Assembly (NCBI RefSeq): GCF_020526085.1
Contig: NZ_CP084874.1
Span: 62,001-126,000, forward strand
Reading direction: 5' to 3'
Source of the DNA: Klebsiella africana
GTDB taxonomy: Bacteria; Pseudomonadota; Gammaproteobacteria; Enterobacterales; Enterobacteriaceae
DNA: 64,000 nucleotides
In this document: one piece after another, positions 8,611 through 17,125 of the stretch
Position numbering within the stretch: position 1 is the stretch's first letter
Layout of the letters: every line of letters starts with the position of its first letter
The notes under the pieces: generated by a model
What the model was told of the DNA's origin: nothing
Database searches by the model: none
What the model saw: the letters and a program-made list of their open reading frames with translations, nothing else
Program-made: the position numbers and the translations under genes

Positions 8611-10104
8611 ATGACTACTCAAGTCGCAAACCCACCGGTGCAGTCGATACGTCTGCTGTTTAGCGCATTGCTGCTGGTGATGCTGCTTTCTGCGCTGGAT
8701 CAGACCATTGTCTCTACCGCGCTGCCGACGATTGTCGGCGAACTGGGCGGGCTGGACAAGCTTTCCTGGGTGGTCACCGCCTATATCCTCAGCTCCACCA
8801 TCGCGGTGCCGCTGTACGGTAAATTTGGCGATCTGTTCGGCCGCAAAATCGTGCTGCAGGTGGCGATTGGGCTGTTTCTCGTCGGCTCCGCGCTCTGCGG
8901 GCTGGCGCAGAACATGACCCAACTGGTGCTGATGCGCGGTCTGCAGGGGCTCGGCGGCGGCGGCCTGATGGTGATCAGTATGGCGGCGGTCGCCGACGTG
9001 ATCCCGCCCGCTAACCGCGGGCGTTACCAGGGGCTGTTCGGCGGTGTCTTCGGCCTGGCGACGGTGATCGGCCCGCTGATCGGCGGCTTTCTGGTCCAGC
9101 ACGCCTCCTGGCGCTGGATCTTCTATATCAACCTGCCGCTGGGCCTGTTCGCCCTGCTGGTGATCGGCGCGGTGTTCCACAGCAGCAACAAACGCAGCCA
9201 GCATCAGATTGACTGGTTGGGGGCTATCTACCTCAGCATGGCGCTGCTGTGCATTATTCTGTTCACCTCGGAGGGGGGAACCGTTCGTCCATGGAGCGAT
9301 CCGCAGCTATGGTGCATTCTGGCCTTCGGCCTGATCGGTATCGCCGGCTTTATTTATGAAGAACGGCTGGCGTTTGAACCAATTATCCCGTTGGACCTGT
9401 TCCGTAACCGCAGCTTTCTGCTGTGTAGCCTGATTGGCTTCGTCATCGGTATGTCGCTGTTCGGGTCGGTCACCTTTCTGCCGCTCTACCTGCAGGTAGT
9501 GAAAGAGGCAACGCCAACCGAGGCAGGATTGCAGCTGATCCCCCTGATGGGCGGCCTGCTGCTGACCTCGATTATCAGCGGGCGGATTATCAGCCGCACT
9601 GGTAAATATCGCCTGTTTCCGATCCTTGGTACCTTGCTCGGCGTGGTGGGTATGGTACTGCTGACCCGCATCACCATTCACTCGCCGCTGTGGCAGCTGT
9701 ATCTGTTTACCGGCGTGCTGGGGGCTGGTCTGGGACTGGTGATGCAGGTACTGGTGCTGGCGGTGCAGAATGCGATGCCAGCGAAGCTGTACGGCGTGGC
9801 CACCTCCGGCGTGACCCTGTTCCGCTCGATTGGCGGCTCCATCGGCGTGGCGCTGTTCGGCGCGGTGTTCACGCACGTGCTGCAGAGCAACCTGCAACAA
9901 CTGCTGCCGGAAGGCGCGGTACTGCCGCCGGGAATGAATCCGGTGGCGGTTCAGCACCTGCCCGCGGATATCCGCCTCGACTACCTCGACGCCTTCGGGG
10001 CGGCGATCCACGCGGCGTTTCTGATGGCGGCCGGCATTATGGCGGTGGCGTTTGTTCTCTCCTGGCTGTTAAAGGAGGCGCCGCTGAAGACCGCGGCGCA
10101 TTAA
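8611..10104 (+). CDS. DHA2-family (EmrB/QacA-type) 14-helix MFS efflux transporter
   Basis: A 497-residue drug:proton antiporter of the 14-helix DHA2 group. Diagnostic segments are the first-helix motif LDQTIVSTALPTIVGEL (motif D1), motif A GKFGDLFGRK after helix 2, RGLQGLGGGG (motif B) in helix 4, and GLFGGVFGLATVIGPLIGG (motif C) in helix 5, which marks antiporters. I chose the ATG at 8611 because AAGCGAG sits seven bases upstream; a GTG at 8608 in the same frame is the alternative. The stop overlaps the convergent LysR gene's stop by a few bases. It is probably controlled by the adjacent TetR protein. Substrates cannot be predicted from sequence. Confidence 0.92.
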   Translation: MTTQVANPPVQSIRLLFSALLLVMLLSALDQTIVSTALPTIVGELGGLDKLSWVVTAYILSSTIAVPLYGKFGDLFGRKIVLQVAIGLFLVGSALCGLAQNMTQLVLMRGLQGLGGGGLMVISMAAVADVIPPANRGRYQGLFGGVFGLATVIGPLIGGFLVQHASWRWIFYINLPLGLFALLVIGAVFHSSNKRSQHQIDWLGAIYLSMALLCIILFTSEGGTVRPWSDPQLWCILAFGLIGIAGFIYEERLAFEPIIPLDLFRNRSFLLCSLIGFVIGMSLFGSVTFLPLYLQVVKEATPTEAGLQLIPLMGGLLLTSIISGRIISRTGKYRLFPILGTLLGVVGMVLLTRITIHSPLWQLYLFTGVLGAGLGLVMQVLVLAVQNAMPAKLYGVATSGVTLFRSIGGSIGVALFGAVFTHVLQSNLQQLLPEGAVLPPGMNPVAVQHLPADIRLDYLDAFGAAIHAAFLMAAGIMAVAFVLSWLLKEAPLKTAAH

Positions 10105-11015
10105 GCGGCGCCAGCGATGCGCAGCAGCGCCTGACGCAGCGCCGGCGCGGCAAAATCGATAAATTTGCGCAGTTTAAGCGGCGTCATGTCCCGCGCGGTA
10201 TACAGCAAATGGACCGGCGCCGGATCCGGCTCGACGTTTTGCAGCAGCAGACGGAGATCACCCTGCCGCAGGCCATCCAGCGCCTGATAATGCAGTAAGC
10301 GGGCCACGCCCACACCCAGCCGCGCGGCATCAGCGGCGCTCTCCGGCGTGGTGACGGATAGCACCGGCGGCAGGTTAATCAGCTGGTCCTCGCGCTCAGC
10401 GGTGCGAAAGCGCCAGCCGCGATAGGGCATCGGCGATTCAATGCGGATGATCGGCAGCGCCGCCAGATCGCGCGGCCGCTGCGGCTCGCCGTATTTCGCC
10501 AGCAACGCCGGATGGGCGCAGGCCACAATCCGCATGGTGCCGAGGCGGGTGGCCACCATGCTGCTGTCCGCCAGGTCGCCAATCCGTACCGCCAGATCGA
10601 CATGGTCGCTCACCAGGTCGGCATTACGATCGCTGAGCAGCAAACGGACGCGAATTTGCGGGTAGCGGGCGATAAATTCACCGATCACCGGAAGAACGTG
10701 CTGGCGGCCAAACATGGTCGGCGCGGAGATCACCAGCTCGCCTTTTGGCTCCTGATATTCGCCCGTCGCCTGGCGCTCGGCGTTTTCCACCTCCTCAAGG
10801 ATCCGCCGTGCGGCGGCAACATAATCGACCCCGGCGTCGGTGAGCGTCAGTTTGCGGGTGGTTCGCGCCAGCAGGCGCACGCCCAGCGCGCTCTCCAGTT
10901 CACCAATATGGCGGCTGACGGTGGTCAAGGGCATATTCAGCGCCCGCGCCGCCGCCGACATACTCCCCAGCTCGGTCACTTTCACCAGCAGCGCCATCGC
11001 GCTTAATCGATCCAT
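10101..11015 (-). CDS. LysR-family transcriptional regulator
   Basis: A 304-residue LysR-type regulator. The N-terminal winged helix-turn-helix reads SMSAAARALNMPLTTVSRHIGELESALGVRLL at about residues 16-47, followed by the effector-binding domain (ELVISAPTMFGRQHVLPVIGEF onward). The start MDRLSAMALL at 11015 is the family-typical beginning; a longer frame from 11048 adds residues with no counterpart. It is divergent from the PNPOx-like and NTF2-like pair that begins at 11111, so these are its likely targets. The effector is unknown. Its stop overlaps that of the convergent MFS pump gene. Confidence 0.9.
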   Translation of the reverse strand: MDRLSAMALLVKVTELGSMSAAARALNMPLTTVSRHIGELESALGVRLLARTTRKLTLTDAGVDYVAAARRILEEVENAERQATGEYQEPKGELVISAPTMFGRQHVLPVIGEFIARYPQIRVRLLLSDRNADLVSDHVDLAVRIGDLADSSMVATRLGTMRIVACAHPALLAKYGEPQRPRDLAALPIIRIESPMPYRGWRFRTAEREDQLINLPPVLSVTTPESAADAARLGVGVARLLHYQALDGLRQGDLRLLLQNVEPDPAPVHLLYTARDMTPLKLRKFIDFAAPALRQALLRIAGAA

Positions 11016-11110
11016 TATTCTCCCGATTTTCGGAAAGATGATTGCCACTTAACCAGTATTATCATTTATCTCAGTACAGTCCATGATGGCGCCAGACAAC
11101 AGGAGGCGCT

Positions 11111-11743
11111 ATGGCAGCAACCTTTCTCGATATCGCCATCACCCCGGACGTGATGGATGTGCAGCATGAAATGGGCAGCGACTCGCTGTGGCAAACGCCG
11201 CACAGTCGCCGCCAGGCCGACCATTTCGGCGACAGCGAAGCGGGGATGATCGCCACCCGCGACAGCTTTTATCTGGCGACGGTGTCGCAGAGCGGCTGGC
11301 CCTACATTCAGCATCGCGGCGGCCCGGCGGGGTTTCTGCATCTGCTGGATGAAACCACCCTGGCGATGGCGGATTTCGGCGGCAACCGCCAGTACATCAC
11401 CACCGGCAATCTGCGCGGCAGCGACCGGGCCTGCCTGTTTTTGATGGATTATCCACGCCGTGCCAGGCTGAAAATCTACGCCACCGTCGAGGTGCTGGCG
11501 GCAGAGGACCACCCGCAACTGCTGGCGCAGGTGGCGCCGGCCAACTATCGCGCCCGCATCGAGCGCCTGTTTCTCTTTCATTTGCAGGCGTTTGACTGGA
11601 ACTGCCCGCAGCACATTACGCCGCGTTACAGCGCGCAGCAGGTGGCGGAGTACAGCCAGAACCTGCAGCAACGTATTCATGACCTGGAGCAGGAGAATCA
11701 GCGCCTGCAGCAGCAATTAGCCCGCAGAGGAGAGTCAGTATGA
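11111..11743 (+). CDS. Pyridoxamine-5'-phosphate-oxidase-like flavin-binding protein
   Basis: A 210-residue protein with the split-barrel FMN-binding fold of the PNPOx family. The sections [25 protein letters not shown] (about residues 55-79) and [11 protein letters not shown] are the usual flavin-contacting strands. The C-terminal 30 residues are a glutamine/glutamate-rich coiled coil ([19 protein letters not shown]). True pyridoxal-phosphate synthesis is unlikely; related proteins reduce small electrophiles or act as general stress flavoproteins. A strong AGGAGG ribosome site precedes the ATG. The next gene overlaps it by four bases (ATGA), so the two form an operon, presumably under the divergent LysR regulator. 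Confidence 0.82.
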   Translation: MAATFLDIAITPDVMDVQHEMGSDSLWQTPHSRRQADHFGDSEAGMIATRDSFYLATVSQSGWPYIQHRGGPAGFLHLLDETTLAMADFGGNRQYITTGNLRGSDRACLFLMDYPRRARLKIYATVEVLAAEDHPQLLAQVAPANYRARIERLFLFHLQAFDWNCPQHITPRYSAQQVAEYSQNLQQRIHDLEQENQRLQQQLARRGESV

Positions 11744-12210
11744 CCGAACAACGTCCCCCGTTACCGCCGTTTACCCGCGAGAGCGCTATCCAGAAGGTCC
11801 GCGCCGCGGAAGATGGCTGGAACAGCCGCGATGCGGAAAAAGTCGCCCTGGCCTACACCGTGGATAGCGAATGGCGCAACCGCAGCGAATTTGTCCACGG
11901 CAGGGGGCAAATTGTTGAGTTCCTGCAGCGAAAATGGCGCAAAGAGCAGCAATACCGGCTGATTAAGGAGCTATGGGCATGGCAGGAGAATCGCATCGCC
12001 GTGCGCTTCGCCTATGAGTGGTGTGACGACAGCGGCAACTGGTTTCGCTCGTATGGCAATGAAAACTGGGAGTTTGATAAGCACGGGCTGATGCAGACGC
12101 GCTACGCCTGCATCAACGATCTGCCGATTGCCGAGAGCGAGCGCCTGTTCCACTGGCCCCAGGGCCGTCGCCCGGACGATCATCCGGGGCTCAGCGAGCT
12201 GGGGCTGTAA
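11740..12210 (+). CDS. NTF2-like (DUF1348) small protein
   Basis: A 156-residue protein with the SnoaL/NTF2-like cone fold: the N-terminal helix ([27 protein letters not shown]), then [25 protein letters not shown] and alternating strands rich in Trp and Tyr ([22 protein letters not shown]). The length and pattern match the DUF1348 subgroup. Enzymatic activity is not established for that group. It overlaps the flavoprotein gene by four bases, so both are translated from one message. The shared operon suggests they handle the same small molecule, but nothing in the sequence identifies it. Confidence 0.82.
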   Translation: MTEQRPPLPPFTRESAIQKVRAAEDGWNSRDAEKVALAYTVDSEWRNRSEFVHGRGQIVEFLQRKWRKEQQYRLIKELWAWQENRIAVRFAYEWCDDSGNWFRSYGNENWEFDKHGLMQTRYACINDLPIAESERLFHWPQGRRPDDHPGLSELGL

Positions 12211-12230
12211 AACCGGCGCCGCCTCGCGGG

Positions 12231-12767
12231 TTAATCGGCTTTCGGGAAGTCAACCACCGTGTCGTTAACCCGGTTCACCATGTTGGTGAACAGGATCGCG
12301 CTGATGGCGCTGATAATCTCAATCACCTGCTGGTCGCTAAAACCGGCGTTGCGCAGCGCGGCGACGTCGGCTTCCGGCAGCGTGCCGGTGGTGGTCACCA
12401 GCGTCTGCGCGAATTTCACCAGCGCATCAAGCTGCGCCTCTTCCGCATACTCCCCGCGGCGCAGGGCATGGATTTGTTCGCTGCTGAAGCCGGCTTTTTT
12501 CGCCATCAGGGTATGCGCGGCCAGACAGTAGTCACAGCCGGTGGCTTCGCTGACCGACAGGTTAATCGCTTCCAGCTGTTGGGCGCTGAGGCTGCCTTTA
12601 TGGAGCATCGCATTGTGCGCCAGCGCCTGCTGCAGCGCCGCCGGCGAGTGGCCGCCGATGGTCAGGTAGGCGTTCGGCACTTTGCCCATCGTTTTTTTGA
12701 TCCCGGCGAAAATATCGGCGGCTTTGCCGGTGGCATCTTGTTCACGGATATCAGCTAAACGGCTCAT
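12231..12767 (-). CDS. AhpD-like / carboxymuconolactone decarboxylase-family protein
   Basis: A 178-residue all-helical protein of the AhpD/CMD superfamily. The redox motif CDYCLAAH (CxxC followed by His, about residues 78-85) is the alkylhydroperoxidase active-site signature, in the expected context NLSVSEATG-CDYC. This favours peroxidase-like thiol chemistry over decarboxylation. It lies divergent from an AraC-type regulator 118 bases away, the usual arrangement of such stress genes in enterobacteria, so that regulator probably controls it. A GGAG ribosome site lies just upstream of the ATG at 12765-12767. Confidence 0.87.
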   Translation of the reverse strand: MSRLADIREQDATGKAADIFAGIKKTMGKVPNAYLTIGGHSPAALQQALAHNAMLHKGSLSAQQLEAINLSVSEATGCDYCLAAHTLMAKKAGFSSEQIHALRRGEYAEEAQLDALVKFAQTLVTTTGTLPEADVAALRNAGFSDQQVIEIISAISAILFTNMVNRVNDTVVDFPKAD

Positions 12768-12885
12768 GGTTAACTCCTGTTGTTATCGAGGGTATGTGTT
12801 GGCAATGGAGTCATCTTAGGCGCTTGCCGCATGCTAGACTGGCGGTCTTCGTCTCACCTTTTTGTCTTATCGTCTCAGGAGAAGC

Positions 12886-13791
12886 ATGGACAGTCTCAGT
12901 CATCTGCTGGCGCTGCTGGCGCCGCGCTGCGAAGTGAACCTGCACTGTCGCTTCGGCGGCCGCTGGCAGGCCGGGCACCAGCAAATGCGCAGCGGCGTGG
13001 TGCCATGGCACGTGGTGCTGCGCGGCGAGGGGCGGCTCAACGTCGGCGGCCAGACCCATCACCTGCGCGCGGGGGATGTCGTCCTCCTGCCCCACGGTTC
13101 GCCGCACCTGATGGAGAGCCTGGTGGAATGGGGCCAGGTGCTGCCGGTGGCGCACCGGTTTAACGGAACGGTGACGGAAATGCGCGCCGGCCCGGCGGAG
13201 GGGGCGCTGGAGATGCTGTGCGGGGAATTCTATTTTGGTCCGCACGTCAGCTGGTTGTTCACTGCAGAATCGACGCTGATCCATCTCCATACCGATACGC
13301 GTGAAGACTGTCCGGAGCTGGATGCGCTGCTTAACGTGCTGGTACGTGAGAGCCTGGCGCAGCGTCCCGGCGGCAGCGCTATTGTGCGCAGCCTCGGCGA
13401 TACGCTGCTGGTGCTCCTGCTGCGCATGCTGCTTGGCGAGCAGCAGCCGCCCGGTGGACTGCTGCGCCTGATGAGCGATGAACGCCTGATGCCGGCGGTG
13501 CTGGCGGTGATGGCGACCCCGGAGCAGCCGTGGACGCTGGAAAGCATGGCCGCCCGCGCGTTTTTATCACGGGCCACCTTTGCCCGTCATTTTGCCCGCG
13601 TCTATCACCTGACGCCGCAGGCGTGGCTGTCGCAGTTGCGAATGGCGCTGGCCGCCCGGCTGCTGCGCCTGGAGCGTCAGACCAACCTCGAGGTCATTGC
13701 CGAACGCTGCGGCTTTCAGTCGCTGGCGTCCTTCTCGAAGCGTTTCAAAATGCGCTATGGCGTGACGCCGGGCGAGTGGCGCCGGGGCTAG
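12886..13791 (+). CDS. AraC-family regulator with N-terminal cupin domain
   Basis: A 301-residue regulator. The N-terminal half is a cupin sensor (GVVPWHVVLRGEGRLNVGGQTHHLRAGDVVLLPHGSPH, about residues 33-70) of the type found in AraC regulators that sense electrophiles or small organics. The C-terminal 100 residues contain the two AraC helix-turn-helix motifs (WTLESMAARAFLSRATFARHF and NLEVIAERCGFQSLASFSKRF). I chose the ATG at 12886 because CAGGAG sits six bases upstream; a longer frame from 12862 lacks such a site. Divergent from the AhpD-like gene, its probable target. Confidence 0.9.
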   Translation: MDSLSHLLALLAPRCEVNLHCRFGGRWQAGHQQMRSGVVPWHVVLRGEGRLNVGGQTHHLRAGDVVLLPHGSPHLMESLVEWGQVLPVAHRFNGTVTEMRAGPAEGALEMLCGEFYFGPHVSWLFTAESTLIHLHTDTREDCPELDALLNVLVRESLAQRPGGSAIVRSLGDTLLVLLLRMLLGEQQPPGGLLRLMSDERLMPAVLAVMATPEQPWTLESMAARAFLSRATFARHFARVYHLTPQAWLSQLRMALAARLLRLERQTNLEVIAERCGFQSLASFSKRFKMRYGVTPGEWRRG

Positions 13792-13919
13792 CGCGTCGCG
13801 TTCCGCGAAGATGATTTTATTTCCAGTTGCGTGGTTTGCTGTTTATTACCCGACCCGAAAGTCGCTATAGTTTTGCACGAAAAAAACAATGACAATCAGG
13901 ACGGACAGGGGTGATGAGG

Positions 13920-14729
13920 ATGAAATTACGTTTACGGGTCGCCGCCGCAGTGATGCTGGCGGGTCTGGTACTGGTCGGCTGCGACCAAAAGGGGAATGAC
14001 GCAAAGCACATTAAGGTCGGCGTGATTAACGGCGCCGAGCAGGATGTGGCGGAAGTGGCGAAGAAGGTGGCCAAAGAGAAGTACGGTCTGGAGGTCGAGC
14101 TGGTGGGATTCAGCGGCTCGCTGCTGCCTAACGAATCAACCAACGCCGGCGATCTGGACGCCAACGTCTTCCAGCATCGGCCTTTCCTTGAGCAGGATAA
14201 CAAAGCGCATAACTATCATCTGGTGGCGGTCGGGAATACCTTCGTCTTCCCAATGGCCGGCTATTCGCGCAAGATCAAGTCAGTCGCCGAACTGAAAGAC
14301 GGCGCGACGATCGCTATTCCCAACGATCCGACCAATCTCGGGCGGGCGCTGCTGCTGCTGCAAAAAGAGAAGCTGATTACCCTCAAAGCCGGGACCGGCC
14401 TGCTGCCGACGGCGGTGGATATCACCGACAACCCGCATAATCTGAAAATTATGGAGCTGGAAGGGGCGCAACTGCCGCGCGTGCTCGACGATCCCAAAGT
14501 CGACGTGGCCATCATCAGCACCACCTACCTGCAGCAAACCGGGCTGTCGCCGGTTCGCGACGGCATTTTTATCGAAGATAAAAACTCGCCCTACGTGAAC
14601 ATCATCGTGACCCGGGAAGACAATAAAGACGCGGAAAACGTGAAGGAGTTTATGCAGTCGTACCAGTCGCCGGAGGTGGCAAAGGCGGCAGAGACTATCT
14701 TCAACGGCGGCGCGGTGCCGGGCTGGTAA
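13920..14729 (+). CDS. nlpA: NlpA lipoprotein (MetQ-type substrate-binding protein)
   Basis: A 269-residue inner-membrane lipoprotein very close to E. coli NlpA (lipoprotein-28), including the shared C-terminus IFNGGAVPGW. The lipobox is LVGC (Cys21), followed by Asp at +2 (CDQ), the signal to stay in the inner membrane. The body is the MetQ/NlpA periplasmic-binding fold (KHIKVGVINGAEQDVAEVAKKVA, then NAGDLDANVFQHRPFLEQ). It can contribute to methionine uptake together with the MetNI transporter. I chose the third in-frame start (MKLRLR), which best matches the E. coli N-terminus; GTG 13911 and ATG 13914 are alternatives. A DMT transporter gene follows after 24 bases. Confidence 0.93.
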   Translation: MKLRLRVAAAVMLAGLVLVGCDQKGNDAKHIKVGVINGAEQDVAEVAKKVAKEKYGLEVELVGFSGSLLPNESTNAGDLDANVFQHRPFLEQDNKAHNYHLVAVGNTFVFPMAGYSRKIKSVAELKDGATIAIPNDPTNLGRALLLLQKEKLITLKAGTGLLPTAVDITDNPHNLKIMELEGAQLPRVLDDPKVDVAIISTTYLQQTGLSPVRDGIFIEDKNSPYVNIIVTREDNKDAENVKEFMQSYQSPEVAKAAETIFNGGAVPGW

Positions 14730-14753
14730 GCCAACACACAGGGAGAGGCGCGT

Positions 14754-15608
14754 ATGGTACGCCAACGGCAGGCTGACCTGCTGCTGATTGCCGCGACGGT
14801 AATTGCCGCCTGCGGCTGGATTTTTTCCCGCGAGGCGATCGCCGGCATGCCGGTATTCGCGTTCCTTGGGCTGCGCTTTTTCTTCGCTGCGCTGCTTTTG
14901 CTGCCGTTCTGCCGCGGTTTTCGCCCGCAAAAGCAGCACTGGCCAAAACTCATCATCAGCGGACTCTGGTTTGCGCTCAACCTCTGCCTGTGGATCTATT
15001 CGGTTTCCACGACGGCGTCGCTCGGCGAAGGGGCGTTTATCATGAGCCTGTCGATGCTGTTCGTCCCGCTGACCGCGTGGGTGATGATGAAAGTGCGCCC
15101 GCCGCGTGCCTGGTGGGAGTGCCTGCCGATCGCGGTGGTGGGCCTCGGGCTGCTCAGCCTGCATATGCCCATAGTGTTTCACCCCAGCCAGGGCTGGTTT
15201 TTGCTGACCGCGCTGGTGCAGTCGATCTGGTTCTGTTACACCAGCCGCTGCGCGCGTGAAGTGCCGCTGATCCCCCTGACCACCGTGCAGCTGGCGATCA
15301 CCGGTATCGTCGGGTTGACCATCTCCGCTGCCGTTGAACGCTGGGACCAGCCGATGACCCTGCCGACTCTCGGCTGGCTGGTGGCCAGCATTGTCATCGC
15401 CACCAGCCTGCGCTTCGGTCTGCAGATGAAGGGGCAGAAGTACGCGACGGTGGCCAGCGCGGCCATCATTATGGTGATCGAGCCGCTGCTGACGGTGATT
15501 GCCGCCGCGCTGTGGTACGGTGAACAGCTGCCGCTGCAGAAGATTATCGGCGGCGTGCTGATCCTGGTAGCCCAGCTGTGGTTCCGCTGGCGGATGCTTA
15601 AGCCGTAA
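14754..15608 (+). CDS. EamA/DMT-superfamily inner-membrane transporter
   Basis: A 284-residue protein made of ten hydrophobic helices in two repeated EamA halves (residues about 5-135 and 150-280). Features typical of the family are the early Trp-rich IFSREAIAGMPVFAFLGLRFFFAA and the second-half AAIIMVIEPLLTVIAAALWYGEQL. Relatives export amino acids or other metabolites. It is not the E. coli YicL sequence, although YicL neighbours nlpA in K-12. A GGGAGAGG ribosome site precedes the ATG. It probably shares a transcript with nlpA. The 3' end overlaps the convergent NUDIX gene by 11 bases. Substrate unknown. Confidence 0.87.
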   Translation: MVRQRQADLLLIAATVIAACGWIFSREAIAGMPVFAFLGLRFFFAALLLLPFCRGFRPQKQHWPKLIISGLWFALNLCLWIYSVSTTASLGEGAFIMSLSMLFVPLTAWVMMKVRPPRAWWECLPIAVVGLGLLSLHMPIVFHPSQGWFLLTALVQSIWFCYTSRCAREVPLIPLTTVQLAITGIVGLTISAAVERWDQPMTLPTLGWLVASIVIATSLRFGLQMKGQKYATVASAAIIMVIEPLLTVIAAALWYGEQLPLQKIIGGVLILVAQLWFRWRMLKP

Positions 15609-16158
15609 GCGGGCCAGTTCGCCGCTGCGCCATCAGCTGCAGCAGGGGCACCAGCGACAGCCCGTCCGGCATCTCGCCGCGGGCGATCAGCTGGTTTATC
15701 TCGTCGAAGGTAAACCAGCCGGTTTCCATCACCTCATCTTGTTCCGCGTCCATACCAACCCAGCGTAAACCGGTGGCCAGCCAGGTGATAAACAGCTGAT
15801 CGCTGCTGCCGTAGGAGGGGTTAAAACGAATAATCTCCTCGACGCGTTGCGCCTGCCAGCCGGTCTCTTCCCGCAGCTCGCGCAGCGCGGCGACCGCCGG
15901 GTCTTCCCCTTCATCGACGCCGCCTGACGGAATGGCCCACACCACCTTGTCGATCAGGTAGCGGTAGTGGCGAATCAGCAGCACTTTCTCATCCTGAATG
16001 GCCACAATCCCCACCGCCGGGCGTGGATAGTGAATGGAATAAAAGTCGCGGCGCTCGCCGGGAGCGACATCAATACCCACCTTACGCATGCTGAACCACG
16101 GCGTCTCGGCGATGACCTGCGGGTCGTGCATATCGGCGGCGGTCAGTTTCTTTTTCAT
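15598..16158 (-). CDS. NUDIX hydrolase
   Basis: A 186-residue NUDIX enzyme with an intact signature: residues 79-101 fit GX5EX7REUXEEXGU (G79, E85, R93, E94, E97, E98, G100). The flanking sequence (VLLIRHYRYLIDKVVWAIPSGG before, FNPSYGSSDQLFITWLATGL after) resembles the ADP-ribose / nucleoside-diphosphate-sugar pyrophosphatases rather than MutT. It would hydrolyse a nucleoside diphosphate linked to another group using Mg2+. It is a single gene, convergent with the DMT transporter and divergent from the MBL-fold gene. The exact substrate is not determined. Confidence 0.9.
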   Translation of the reverse strand: MKKKLTAADMHDPQVIAETPWFSMRKVGIDVAPGERRDFYSIHYPRPAVGIVAIQDEKVLLIRHYRYLIDKVVWAIPSGGVDEGEDPAVAALRELREETGWQAQRVEEIIRFNPSYGSSDQLFITWLATGLRWVGMDAEQDEVMETGWFTFDEINQLIARGEMPDGLSLVPLLQLMAQRRTGPLTA

Positions 16159-16324
16159 TCTGCCACTCCTGTCAAAAATTGAGCCTTAAGAACAACATAG
16201 CTGGAGGCGGATGGCAACCGCCGCAGGTTGGCCCGATTCCATCGATCATTGCCCAAACGCCCCTGTTGAGCCAGGCGGGGACTCAGTACGATGTTCGTCA
16301 GATGACCCCCAGAGGAATGCCAAC

Positions 16325-17104
16325 ATGAACATCACCCACATCCGTAATGCGACCCAGATTATTGACTACGCCGGGAAAAGATTTCTCATCGACCCGATGC
16401 TGGCGGACAAAGGCGCCTGGCCGGGTTTTCCGGGCACCGCGCGCAGCGAACTGCGCAATCCGCTGGTTGAGCTGCCATTTTCCCGCGATAAAATTGTCGA
16501 CGTTGACGCGGTGATCGTCACCCACACCCATGACGATCACTGGGACGCGGCGGCGATCGCCGCGATCCCGAAAACCCGGCCGGTGTTCGTCCAGCATGAG
16601 GCCGACGCCGCGCTGCTGCGCAGCCAGGGATTTCAGGATCTGCGCCTGCTGTCGGCAGACAGCGAATTTGCCGGCGTGAACCTGCAAAAGACCACTTCCG
16701 GGCAACACGGCAGCGACCGGACCTACGCGGTGCCGGCGATGGCTGAACGCCTGGGCGAGGCCTGCGGCGTGGTGTTTCGCCATCCGCAGGAGAAGACGCT
16801 GTGGCTGATGGGGGATACCATTTGGCGTGATGACATTGCAGCCGACCTGCTGAAGCTGCGCCCGGACGTGGTGGTGTTGAACGCCGGCTACGCCCACGTC
16901 ATCGGCTTTGGTCCGATTATTATGGGCAAGGAAGATCTCCTGAACGTGCACTTCACCCTGCCGGAAGCGAAAATCATGGCTATTCACCTCGAGGCGGTCA
17001 ACCACTGCCTGGTGAGTCGGGAAGAGATGCGCCAGTATGCGCTGGATAATCAGATTGCCGATGTGGTGTCTATCCCGCAGGATGGAGAAACCGTCGTTTA
17101 TTGA
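16325..17104 (+). CDS. MBL-fold metallo-hydrolase (UlaG/YcbL-like)
   Basis: A 259-residue metallo-beta-lactamase-fold protein. The metal-binding motif HTHDDH lies at residues 67-72 (H67, H69, D71, H72), with LWLMGDTIWRDD further along providing the bridging aspartate and a late MAIHLEAVNHC histidine. This resembles the UlaG-like group that hydrolyses or senses small metabolites. The ATG at 16325 has AGAGGA upstream; the frame can be extended to 16211, but those 38 residues look like non-coding sequence. A GlxA-type regulator gene starts 21 bases downstream on the same strand, so the pair is probably one operon. Confidence 0.87.
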   Translation: MNITHIRNATQIIDYAGKRFLIDPMLADKGAWPGFPGTARSELRNPLVELPFSRDKIVDVDAVIVTHTHDDHWDAAAIAAIPKTRPVFVQHEADAALLRSQGFQDLRLLSADSEFAGVNLQKTTSGQHGSDRTYAVPAMAERLGEACGVVFRHPQEKTLWLMGDTIWRDDIAADLLKLRPDVVVLNAGYAHVIGFGPIIMGKEDLLNVHFTLPEAKIMAIHLEAVNHCLVSREEMRQYALDNQIADVVSIPQDGETVVY

Positions 17105-17125
17105 CATGCGTAAGGGGAAGGGACG

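Noticed and set aside
14754..15608. Assignment of the DMT transporter as yicL because of its place next to nlpA
   Set aside because: The sequence does not match what I recall of E. coli YicL beyond the general fold.
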